From NCBI GenBank assembly GCA_035281425.1, contig DATEDX010000029.1, positions 1 to 9,250 of the forward strand: a stretch of 9,250 bases of DNA. Direction: 5' to 3'. This DNA comes from JAICND01 sp035281425 (GTDB lineage: Bacteria > Actinomycetota > Acidimicrobiia > Spongiisociales > ZC4RG35). The notes below the pieces were generated by a model, which worked only from the letters and a program-made list of their open reading frames with translations, was not told the DNA's origin and did not search any database. Both the position numbers and the translations under genes were made by a program. Shown here piece by piece: positions 1-5,020 of this stretch; positions within the stretch are counted from its first letter, which is position 1, and every line of letters starts with the position of its first letter.

Positions 1-173
1 GAAGCAGTGAGAGTGGTGTTGGTGGTAACGGGGTCGACAACCCGGCCGCGGTCTTGCCCAAAGGTCCAGTACCCGCCGATGGCCAACACGACGATGATCC
101 CTGCCGCTACCGCTAGTCCGAGTCCTCGCGGCTTCGATGAAGACTCCGTCCCGGTCTCGTCCGTCTTGGTCAT
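1..173 (-). CDS. Paralogue of the anti-sigma-like membrane protein (N-terminal part, cut by the left edge)
   Basis: The gene starts at ATG 171-173, preceded by AAAGGGAA with 6 bases between it and the start, and stays open to the window edge; 57 codons are visible. The product has a short polar N-terminus rich in Thr, Glu and Ser, one membrane helix at about residues 19-36, then a charged stretch and a Thr/Asn-rich linker. It aligns with residues 41-92 of the neighbouring 424-residue protein: both share TGT before the helix, an AVAA...VV..A.G.YW helix and a D.RV...TTN linker. It should therefore be a type II membrane protein with an extracytoplasmic C-terminal domain beyond the window. It lacks the cytoplasmic N-terminal segment that the paralogue carries; remnants of that segment lie just upstream in other frames. 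Whether it can still bind a sigma factor is doubtful. Function is inferred only from the paralogue. Confidence 0.7.
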   Translation of the reverse strand, partial: MTKTDETGTESSSKPRGLGLAVAAGIIVVLAIGGYWTFGQDRGRVVDPVTTNTTLTA

Positions 174-192
174 AAACAATTCCCTTTCGTTG

Positions 193-271
193 CTTCGCCA
201 CAACGACAATGGGATTGCCGGCCGGGTTCGGCCTCGATCCGCTCGATCAACTCCTCCGTGCCGACAGGGTG
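193..271 (-). pseudogene. Frameshifted remnant of an anti-sigma N-terminus
   Basis: Read on the minus strand, this stretch encodes HPVGTEELIERIEAE in one frame and, after about one extra base, AGNPIVVVAK in another. These match RPLGAEELIERIEAE and AGNPLVVAAK, residues 16-40 of the intact protein at 368-1642. No ATG or GTG precedes the first frame; its first possible start is TTG at 248-250, which directly abuts a GGAGGAG. The first frame runs on and stops with TGA at 170-172, overlapping the ATG at 171-173 of the paralogue downstream. It is best read as debris of a second copy of the locus in which the sigma gene and the first 15 or so anti-sigma codons were deleted. It may still serve as an untranslated leader or a coupling leader frame. 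Confidence 0.65.
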
Positions 272-293
272 GCTTCTCCCTGTCTTCCCCTCC

Positions 294-321
294 AAGACAC
301 CGCAACTGAGGACAATGTGAC
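294..321 (-). promoter_or_regulatory. Candidate ECF sigma promoter, copy A (for the paralogue at 1-173)
   Basis: On the minus strand GTCACA (316-321) is followed after exactly 16 bases by TGTCTT (294-299). The same two blocks with the same spacing stand before the sigma gene at 2144-2171. The outer seven bases of the spacer have diverged while both blocks, the inner GCGG and the downstream AGGGAGAA are kept, which suggests selection on promoter elements. It lies 46 bases past the stop of the intact anti-sigma gene and about 120 bases before the paralogue's ATG. Confidence 0.55.
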
Positions 322-367
322 GGAGGTTGGTGGAATTGTTTCCGGGTCCTATGCCGGCTGCTGTCGG

Positions 368-1642
368 TCAACCGTTGGACTGGTACCAGGCGGCCCAGGC
401 GTCGAGGTTCTCGACGATCAAGGTGGCACACTCGGGGGTGCGCTGGTCGATCTGCCCGCAGTCCGCAGCGGCGTATACGTCAGCCAGATCACCGCTTTCG
501 GCAAAGGCTCGGAAGCTCTCCCGGAGCTCCAAGTCCTCGGGGTAGTCGACCGCATACCAATGATCGCCGGCCGCAGATCGCACCGTCGCCCTCACCCAGA
601 CACTGAACTCTCTGGCGGTGACCGAGGGGGGCTTGCCCACCGCGATGCTCATGGCATTGGAGTAGTGGACCTCGCAGGAGAGAGTCGCTTCGTCATCGAT
701 CAGGGCCGGCCTGTCTTCGCACCCTTGCAGGGAAACGGTGGCCCCCAAAATCGACTCATACTCCATGGTCGAGTTCTGCGGGTCCAGCATTGAGCAGACG
801 TCGGTCTCAAGGTAGCTTAGATACCGAGCGGTCTCACAGTCACCTGCATACCAGGCCTGCAAAGCGGCATCGACCAAAGTGGCTGGCTCCACCGTGTCAT
901 ACCAATCCGCCCAGGCCTCCAAGTTCTCCATCTGGATGACGGCGCAACTCTCCGGGAACGGGCCTAACGAGCAGTCTTGGTAGCCATCGAAGCGTCCTTC
1001 GACGGCGAGAAATCCCCCCATCGAGCCCACCAGAAAGGTGTGTTCGGGGAAACCGAAATCCTTGATGATGCCGTTTTCGACTACGACTCGACTCCGATCT
1101 CCGGGCTCGTCGGAGTAGTCGACCGCGTCGGTCATGGCGTTGTGATAAGGCGTGTTGCAGAGGAATACCTCAAGGTCGGGGAACTCCCGGCAGTTCAGGG
1201 TCAGGCGCCCGCCGATGGCCGCTTGATAGGCCGCCTCCATACGAATCTGGTCGTCGCTCCGATCCGCTAACTCGAACAACTCCGCCGCCCGGTCGCCGTC
1301 ACCCGAGTAGTAGCCCGCCACTGCTTCCTCGATCACCTCCAGAGGAGCCAGCGCCTCGGGCAGAGGTGCATTAGTGGTAGTCGTCGTCGCCACCCGGTCG
1401 TCATCGGGTAAGAAGGCCCAGTAGAGCCCTAGCGCCGCCACCACGAGGATCACCGCTGCCACCGCCCATCGGACCCTCCGCATCATCGGGAAGTCGGTCC
1501 CGGTGGAGTCGTCCTTCGGTTTCGCCGCAACCACGAGGGGGTTCCCGGCCAGTTCGGCCTCGATCCGCTCGATCAACTCCTCCGCCCCGAGGGGACGGCC
1601 GCGCTCGCTGAGCTGTTGGAGTTTGAGGTTGAAGTCAGCCAC
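368..1642 (-). CDS. Probable membrane-anchored anti-sigma factor with two NTF2-like extracytoplasmic repeats
   Basis: The protein has 424 residues. Residues 1-50 are cytoplasmic and include a helix (EELIERIEAEL) that may bind the sigma factor. One membrane helix lies at about 58-77, then a Thr-rich linker (86-90) and an external region of about 330 residues. That region holds two related units, about 101-248 and 255-420. Each opens with a helix and a YAGD/YSGDGD-type turn as in SnoaL/NTF2-like domains, carries a C..xxYxNAM core motif (162-170 and 323-331), and ends in CA..I.ENL.AWA.WY (233-248 and 405-420). Ten cysteines, all external, could form disulfides. The GTG start at 1640-1642 lies inside the sigma gene, giving an 8-base overlap, and GGAGGT stands 5 bases upstream, so translation is coupled. 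I see no zinc-binding HxxxCxxC anti-sigma motif. The anti-sigma role is inferred from gene order, overlap and topology; the NTF2-like fold is judged from sequence pattern only. Confidence 0.8.
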   Translation of the reverse strand: MADFNLKLQQLSERGRPLGAEELIERIEAELAGNPLVVAAKPKDDSTGTDFPMMRRVRWAVAAVILVVAALGLYWAFLPDDDRVATTTTTNAPLPEALAPLEVIEEAVAGYYSGDGDRAAELFELADRSDDQIRMEAAYQAAIGGRLTLNCREFPDLEVFLCNTPYHNAMTDAVDYSDEPGDRSRVVVENGIIKDFGFPEHTFLVGSMGGFLAVEGRFDGYQDCSLGPFPESCAVIQMENLEAWADWYDTVEPATLVDAALQAWYAGDCETARYLSYLETDVCSMLDPQNSTMEYESILGATVSLQGCEDRPALIDDEATLSCEVHYSNAMSIAVGKPPSVTAREFSVWVRATVRSAAGDHWYAVDYPEDLELRESFRAFAESGDLADVYAAADCGQIDQRTPECATLIVENLDAWAAWYQSNG

Positions 1643-2117
1643 CGGGCACCTCCAGTGCCAGCCGGGCTTGTTTCCTGGCCCGGTTAGCCATTGCTCTGGC
1701 GGCCAGAGTCGTCATTCCCAACTGCTCAGCCACCTCGGCATAGGGCACACCCTCTACCTCGACGAGGTAGAGGATGGCCCGCTGCCTTGGAGGAAGATCG
1801 AGGATCGCTTCGATGTCGGCTGGATAGCTGGGTAGCCAGCCCTCCTCGGTAGAAAGCCGGGTAAGGGCCCTCCGCCGCCGACCCAGGCTTCGCCGCTGGT
1901 TCGAGGCCAAGTTGACGATCGTCTTCCGAAGGTACGCCAGCGGGTTGTCAAGATTGGAGATCGGGCCTCTCCGTAACGTCCGCACCAGCGCCTCCTGAAC
2001 CAAATCGTCCGGCTCGATGTCGACGGAGCCCGCCACCGCCGCGATCTTCCGAAGGGCCGGATAGAGGGAGGTGATCAACTCCTTCTCCTGCTCGTCGATT
2101 GAAGACCGCTTGGGCAA
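1635..2117 (-). CDS. ECF-type RNA polymerase sigma factor
   Basis: This 160-residue sigma-70 family protein contains only regions 2 and 4, as is usual for extracytoplasmic-function sigma factors. Region 2 spans about 17-78 and includes the EPDDLVQEALVRTLRR core-binding helix (35-50) and the NPLAYLRKTIVNLASNQRR promoter-melting/-10 part (58-76). Region 4 spans about 103-152, with LPPRQRAILYL and the helix-turn-helix YAEVAEQLGM...ARAMANRARKQAR that reads the -35 element. The start is TTG at 2115-2117, backed by AGGGAG with a spacing of about 8 bases; no ATG fits as well. The last 8 bases overlap the downstream membrane-protein gene, so the two form one operon and that protein is the likely partner regulator. 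A candidate promoter just upstream suggests autoregulation. It has no C-terminal SnoaL extension. The sigma assignment is firm; the subgroup is not determined. Confidence 0.9.
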   Translation of the reverse strand: MPKRSSIDEQEKELITSLYPALRKIAAVAGSVDIEPDDLVQEALVRTLRRGPISNLDNPLAYLRKTIVNLASNQRRSLGRRRRALTRLSTEEGWLPSYPADIEAILDLPPRQRAILYLVEVEGVPYAEVAEQLGMTTLAARAMANRARKQARLALEVPGG

Positions 2118-2143
2118 TCGAGGTTCTCCCTATCGTCCCTCCC

Positions 2144-2171
2144 AAGACACCGCAGGGGAGGCATATGTGAC
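2144..2171 (-). promoter_or_regulatory. Candidate autoregulated ECF promoter of the sigma/anti-sigma operon (copy B)
   Basis: On the minus strand GTCACA (2166-2171) and TGTCTT (2144-2149) are separated by 16 bases. Transcription would start near 2137, giving a leader of about 20 bases that holds the AGGGAG ribosome-binding site of the TTG-started sigma gene. The two blocks and their spacing are repeated at 294-321 before a paralogous gene. The pattern resembles the TGTCACA/CGTC promoters I recall for ECF41-type sigma factors, but no subgroup can be claimed. Confidence 0.6.
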
Positions 2172-2225
2172 GGACGATCGAACAGTACGCCACCGCCGGG
2201 CGGGGCCGGCGCTGTTCCGGCGATG

Positions 2226-2263
2226 GAATCCGCGTGCAGAGTTGGTGCTCAGAGCACGGCTAT
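2226..2263 (+). repeat. Direct repeat copy 1, left flank of the toxin-antitoxin-like pair
   Basis: This 38-base stretch matches 3132-3169 at 37 of 38 positions (A at 2240, G at 3146). It contains the perfect inverted repeat GTGCTC-A-GAGCAC (2246-2258). It lies 32 bases beyond the stop of the nucleotidyltransferase gene. Homology ends after GGCTAT; the GCATTAGGTTT tail of copies 2 and 3 is absent here. Confidence 0.85.
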
Positions 2264-2295
2264 GAGTTCAGCGGCTGAGGGGGCGGAATTGGCTC

Positions 2296-2805
2296 TCAGG
2301 TGTCACGGCGCGGCTGGCGACCGCGCTCGGCGCGGACCGCAGAGAGGACCTCGACCTCGATCAGGTCCTTAGGGCGAGCAGCGGCTTGCTTCATCCGGAT
2401 GAGGTCCTCGAGGTCACAGACGCGGATGCTGAGTCCGTCGAGATCGATCGTGGTGGCGGTGGCGGAGAGGTCGTCGTAGCCCTTGGTGCCCTCCGGGGTT
2501 CCAATCACGTCGAGATTGCCGGCATCGGTGATGAACGTGAACGAGTCCCCGTTGGCCAAGGTTCTGGCATCGAGGATGAAAGGCACATTCTCGTCAACTC
2601 CCCGCAGCCGGGCGTGAAGAGAAGTCAGGGCCTCGGCCAGGCGAGTCAGGTTGTTGTCGTCCCGCCGATAACAAATGTCCAGGTCATTAGTGACGGTCGG
2701 GGAACCCCACAGCCGACCGGCGATCCCGCCGATCACCACGAAGTCGACGGCGAAGTCGTGCAGGGTCGTTAGCGCGCGACGAGGATCGAACGCCGGAAGG
2801 ATCAT
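2296..2805 (-). CDS. AbiEii-like nucleotidyltransferase, probable toxin of a toxin-antitoxin pair
   Basis: The product has 169 residues. It belongs to the DNA polymerase beta-like nucleotidyltransferase superfamily: VIGGIAGRLWG (24-34) is followed by the catalytic DLD (Asp41, Asp43), and NLDVIG supplies a likely third carboxylate (Asp99). DLEDLIRMKQAAARPKDL (131-148) is the C-terminal helix typical of AbiEii/DUF6036-type proteins. The start is ATG at 2803-2805, overlapping the stop of the upstream XRE gene as ATGA; GGGAG lies just before it. A longer reading of the same frame towards 3075 only antisenses or overlaps the XRE gene and has no family resemblance. Relatives act as toxins that transfer nucleotides to tRNA or other targets, with the XRE protein as antitoxin and repressor. 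Toxicity here is inferred from family and gene pairing; a housekeeping nucleotidyltransferase is possible. Confidence 0.82.
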   Translation of the reverse strand: MILPAFDPRRALTTLHDFAVDFVVIGGIAGRLWGSPTVTNDLDICYRRDDNNLTRLAEALTSLHARLRGVDENVPFILDARTLANGDSFTFITDAGNLDVIGTPEGTKGYDDLSATATTIDLDGLSIRVCDLEDLIRMKQAAARPKDLIEVEVLSAVRAERGRQPRRDT

Positions 2806-3101
2806 GCTCCCAGCAACCCTGCGAGACTGTTGGCCTCCTTCGCCGCCAGTGCCAGACGCTCCGAAGGAGTCAGACGGAGGAGCTCGCGGATGGCGGTGGG
2901 GTCGACGCCCCCCGCAGGCTGGAGATCGAGACGGAAGCCGCAGGCAGCGAGGAGGCGGCTGAAGGTGTCGGCCCGGGGGACCACCCGTCCCGACTCGATG
3001 CGTGCGATGGCGGGCTGCGGAACTCGGGCCCGGACCGCGAGTTGGCGCTGGGTCAGCCCGGCCCGGAGACGGCAATAACGAAGCGTCCGGCCAAACTCCA
3101 T
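2802..3101 (-). CDS. XRE-family DNA-binding protein, probable antitoxin
   Basis: The product has 99 residues. An HTH_3-type domain covers about 4-60: GRTLRYCRLRAGLTQRQLA (4-22) forms the first helices, and PQPAIARIESGRVVPRADTF is the recognition helix and following turn. LAACGFRLDLQP (51-62) closes the domain, a phrase common in XRE proteins paired with AbiEii-type nucleotidyltransferases. The remaining 37 residues are a helical tail (LLRLTPSERLALAAKEANSL) that probably contacts the partner. The start is ATG at 3099-3101. There is no ribosome-binding site, but TACGAT ends 6 bases before the ATG, so the transcript may be leaderless. Duplicated TGATATCG sites overlap that box, which suggests autorepression. 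It overlaps the toxin-like gene by 4 bases and should be co-transcribed with it. Confidence 0.85.
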   Translation of the reverse strand: MEFGRTLRYCRLRAGLTQRQLAVRARVPQPAIARIESGRVVPRADTFSRLLAACGFRLDLQPAGGVDPTAIRELLRLTPSERLALAAKEANSLAGLLGA

Positions 3102-3103
3102 GT

Positions 3104-3123
3104 TGATATCGTAAATGATATCG
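3104..3123. promoter_or_regulatory. Candidate operator: two TGATATCG sites spaced 12 bases
   Basis: TGATATCG occurs at 3104-3111 and 3116-3123, each containing the palindrome GATATC, with a period of 12 bases. They lie 3 to 22 bases before the XRE start and overlap the TACGAT candidate -10 box (minus strand, 3108-3113). The position suits an autorepression operator for the XRE protein. No binding data can be inferred from sequence alone. Confidence 0.5.
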
Positions 3124-3131
3124 CGCGTTCA

Positions 3132-3181
3132 GAATCCGCGTGCAGGGTTGGTGCTCAGAGCACGGCTATAGCATTAGGTTT
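3132..3181 (+). repeat. Direct repeat copy 2, right flank of the toxin-antitoxin-like pair
   Basis: Bases 3132-3169 repeat 2226-2263 with one mismatch, including GTGCTC-A-GAGCAC at 3152-3164. The tail 3170-3181 (AGCATTAGGTTT) is shared instead with copy 3 at 4454-4465. The tail overlaps the stop codon (3174-3176) and last sense codon of the hydrolase gene on the minus strand. Confidence 0.85.
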
Positions 3182-3893
3182 CGGGTGTGGTCCAGGTTTC
3201 GCCTGGCTGGAGGGCCACTACTTCGGCTGTGGTGTGCTGGCTCAACTCGGCGGGGGTTCCGGTAAGGATGGGGAAGGTGGCGTAGTGGACCGGGATCACG
3301 GTCTTGGCGCCCACCATCTCTACGGCCCGCCCGGCGTCGACCGGGCCCATGGTGTAGTGACCCCCGATGGGCATGACCGCCACCGAGGGATGGAACCGCT
3401 CACCGATTAGGGCCATGTCCCCGAAGACGTCAGTGTCACCGGACTGATAGACCACGGTCCCGTCTTCAAACTCGATCACCCAACCCCAACATCCCATCTC
3501 CCGGGTGGCGGCTGGGCTGGGAGTGGTGATGGTGGCGCCACCGGTATGGAGAGCAGTGACCATCGTCAAGCCGATCCCCGCCTTCTCTACTCGCCCGCCG
3601 GCATTCATCCCGATCGCCTCGATTCCCACCCCGCCCAGATAGATGCTCATTTCGTGGCTGCAGAAAACAGTGGCCCCGTCGATCCGGCCCAACTCGATCA
3701 GGTCGGCGAGGTCGTCGCCGACATGGTCGAAGTGTCCGTGGGTGGGAGCGACGATGTCGGCTCTCTCTACGGTGCGGAACTCCTCGGCGTAGCTGGGTGA
3801 GCCGGTCCAGCGGTCCACCCACAGCCAGACGTCCCCGGGGGAGCGGTACAGCACTCCACCGTGGCCGAGTCGAGTGATGCGAAGTTGGGCCAT
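3174..3893 (-). CDS. Metallo-beta-lactamase-fold hydrolase, UPF0173/UlaG-like
   Basis: The product has 239 residues from ATG 3891-3893. A TTG directly before it is in frame, but GAGGAGG sits 6 bases from the ATG and only 3 from the TTG, so the ATG is preferred. Family signs, numbered from the ATG: LGHGGVLYR at the N-terminus (His/Gly strand as in UPF0173), the metal-binding THGHFDH (51-57), an isolated His in TALHTGG (116), GDTD (152-155), GGHYTMGP (177-184) and IPVHY (200-204). All metal ligands expected for a binuclear zinc site appear present, so the enzyme should be active. Length is normal for the family. The substrate is unknown; relatives include lactonase-like enzymes and uncharacterised hydrolases. 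It is probably cytoplasmic, as no signal peptide is seen. It is divergent from the DUF385 gene; its last codons lie in a dispersed repeat. Confidence 0.87.
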   Translation of the reverse strand: MAQLRITRLGHGGVLYRSPGDVWLWVDRWTGSPSYAEEFRTVERADIVAPTHGHFDHVGDDLADLIELGRIDGATVFCSHEMSIYLGGVGIEAIGMNAGGRVEKAGIGLTMVTALHTGGATITTPSPAATREMGCWGWVIEFEDGTVVYQSGDTDVFGDMALIGERFHPSVAVMPIGGHYTMGPVDAGRAVEMVGAKTVIPVHYATFPILTGTPAELSQHTTAEVVALQPGETWTTPET

Positions 3894-3970
3894 CAACTAC
3901 CTCCTCGATTCATCATATGCCCCGGGAGAGGCGAGGGAATAGTTGGGCCATTGAGGCACTTGGACACGAT

Positions 3971-4351
3971 ATGGATCAGAAAATCGAAGACGCTCTCGCC
4001 CGCGGCGGGATTGTCGACATCACCACCACCGGTCGTAGGACCGGACGCCCCCGCCGCATCGAAATCTTCATGCACAACTTCGACGGCCAGATGTATCTGA
4101 CCGGTCGACCAGGGTTCAAACGGGATTGGCTTGCCAACCTCGCCGCCCACCCCGAGTTCACGCTCCACCTCAAACGGGGAGTGAATGCCGACCTCTCTGC
4201 CACCGCCACCGTGATCACCGATCCGGAGCAGAGGCGGGAAGTGATCTACCGGGCCCGGACCGAGAGTTGGGGGGTCGACCCCGAGCGGGCGCAGCGCGAC
4301 CACGACCACTGGGCCCAGACCTCCCCCCTGGTCTCCTTCATGCTCAACTGA
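3971..4351 (+). CDS. DUF385/Ddn-like F420-dependent nitroreductase family protein
   Basis: The product has 126 residues, typical for the small split-beta-barrel flavin/deazaflavin oxidoreductases related to mycobacterial Ddn. Recognisable parts are IVDITTTGRRTGRPRRIEI (14-32), the TTGR.SG.PR strand and turn that binds the F420 phosphate side, then DGQMYLTGRPG (38-48), RDWLANLAAHPEFTLHLK (51-68) and a C-terminal helix ending TSPLVSFMLN. Members reduce quinones or nitro compounds with F420H2, but the substrate here cannot be told. The start at 3971 fits the family's usual N-terminus, though no clear ribosome-binding site precedes it. An in-frame ATG at 3917 would add 18 residues unlike the family. 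It is divergent from the hydrolase gene; the 77-base gap must hold both promoters. Confidence 0.82.
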   Translation: MDQKIEDALARGGIVDITTTGRRTGRPRRIEIFMHNFDGQMYLTGRPGFKRDWLANLAAHPEFTLHLKRGVNADLSATATVITDPEQRREVIYRARTESWGVDPERAQRDHDHWAQTSPLVSFMLN

Positions 4352-4412
4352 CGAAAGCGGGCGGTGGGGGCGTCGCAGGCCGGGTTGTGAGAAAGAGCGT
4401 GCAGCCGCGTGG

Positions 4413-4464
4413 TTGCAATCCTGATGCAATCTTGGTTACCAGAGCACTGCTATTGCATTAGGTT
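4413..4464 (+). promoter_or_regulatory. Weak promoter candidate and TGCAATC double site before the VOC gene
   Basis: TTACCA (4436-4441) and TAGGTT (4459-4464) are 17 bases apart and would start transcription about 20 bases before the VOC start codon. Upstream, TGCAATC occurs twice (4414-4420 and 4425-4431) with an 11-base period, about one helical turn, and TTGCA/TGCAA also form inverted arms. This could be an activator or repressor site. The promoter match is poor and overlaps repeat copy 3. Confidence 0.3.
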
Positions 4465-4465
4465 T
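4432..4465 (+). repeat. Diverged copy 3 of the dispersed repeat
   Basis: It matches 3148-3181 at 29 of 34 bases: TTGGT, then AGAGCAC, GCTAT and GCATTAGGTTT are shared. The left arm GTGCTC of the copy 1/2 hairpin is changed to TTACCA-like sequence, so the inverted repeat is lost, although TGGTTACCA is itself a small palindrome. It sits 29 bases before the VOC start codon, in the same orientation as copies 1 and 2. Confidence 0.7.
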
Positions 4466-4494
4466 GCGTGGTAAGCGACCAAGAGAGGGGACCC

Positions 4495-4941
4495 ATGGCC
4501 CGGGTGAGCACATATCTGAACTTCTCCAATCAGACCGAGGAGGCCTTCAACTTCTACAAGTCGGTATTCGGCACCGACTTCGTAGGGGACATCGCTCGCA
4601 TGGGTGACGCCCCGCCCCAGCCGGGACAACCCGAGTTGAGCGAGGACGACCAGAAGCTAGTCATGCACATTCAGCTTCCGATCGTGGGCGATCACATGCT
4701 GCACGGCACCGATGCCCCCGAGTCGATGGGCTTCACCGTCGATCAGGGCAACAACATCTACATCATGTTGGAGCTCGACCGCCGGGAAGACGCCGACCGC
4801 TACTTCTCAGCGCTAAGCCAAGGCGGCGCTATCGAGATGCCGCTCAGCGTCCAGTTCTGGGGCGACTACTTCGGCTCCCTGATCGACAAGTACGGGGTGC
4901 GCTGGATGTTCAACGTCGCCGGCGAGCAGGCAAATCGCTAA
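4495..4941 (+). CDS. PhnB-like VOC (glyoxalase/bleomycin resistance fold) protein
   Basis: The product has 148 residues. RVSTYLNFSNQTEEAFNFYK (3-22) is the standard PhnB/3-demethylubiquinone methyltransferase-like opening, followed by SVFGTDF; LVMHIQL (55-61) and HMLHGTD (67-73) form the first half; and WGDYFGS...DKYGVRWMFN (122-140) is the closing signature. The family folds as paired beta-alpha-beta-beta-beta modules, often dimeric. Many members are enzymes or binding proteins of unknown substrate, so no reaction is assigned. The start is ATG 4495, with GAGAGGGG 4 bases before it. An in-frame GTG at 4468 would add nine residues absent from the family. It is monocistronic in appearance, with 143 bases before it containing repeat copy 3 and 79 bases after it. 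Cytoplasmic. Confidence 0.88.
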   Translation: MARVSTYLNFSNQTEEAFNFYKSVFGTDFVGDIARMGDAPPQPGQPELSEDDQKLVMHIQLPIVGDHMLHGTDAPESMGFTVDQGNNIYIMLELDRREDADRYFSALSQGGAIEMPLSVQFWGDYFGSLIDKYGVRWMFNVAGEQANR

Positions 4942-5008
4942 CCAGGCGGTAGAAGGTCGGGCCTTTGCTGGACCTACAAGTAGCTGTCAACTGCTTGCGA
5001 GGTGTGGC

Positions 5009-5014
5009 TAAGTT
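5009..5014 (+). promoter_or_regulatory. Candidate -10 box for leaderless transcription of the HD-GYP/LuxR gene
   Basis: TAAGTT fits the actinobacterial TANNNT -10 pattern and ends 6 bases before the ATG at 5021, so the transcript could begin at the start codon. This agrees with the lack of a well-placed ribosome-binding site (the nearest GAGGTG is about 16 bases upstream). No convincing -35 element is seen. Confidence 0.3.
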
Positions 5015-5020
5015 CGCCTA

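Noticed and set aside
209..793. 194-residue plus-strand frame opposite the anti-sigma-like gene
   Set aside because: It is antisense to a well-supported gene, with no motif and no ribosome-binding site; high GC produces such frames.
2194..2211. CGCCGG/CCGGCG hairpin between the sigma promoter and repeat copy 1
   Set aside because: The arms are short and GC-rich in a GC-rich genome, with no T-tract; it could arise by chance and is not called a terminator.
2296..3075. A 259-residue reading of the nucleotidyltransferase frame with a long Pro/Arg-rich N-terminus
   Set aside because: The first 90 or so residues overlap the XRE gene in another frame and are low-complexity; the ATGA overlap at 2802-2805 and the family N-terminus fix the start at 2805.
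3917..3970. N-terminal extension of the DUF385 protein from ATG 3917
   Set aside because: The added 18 residues do not resemble the family, while the start at 3971 gives the usual N-terminus; neither has a clear ribosome-binding site, so some doubt remains.
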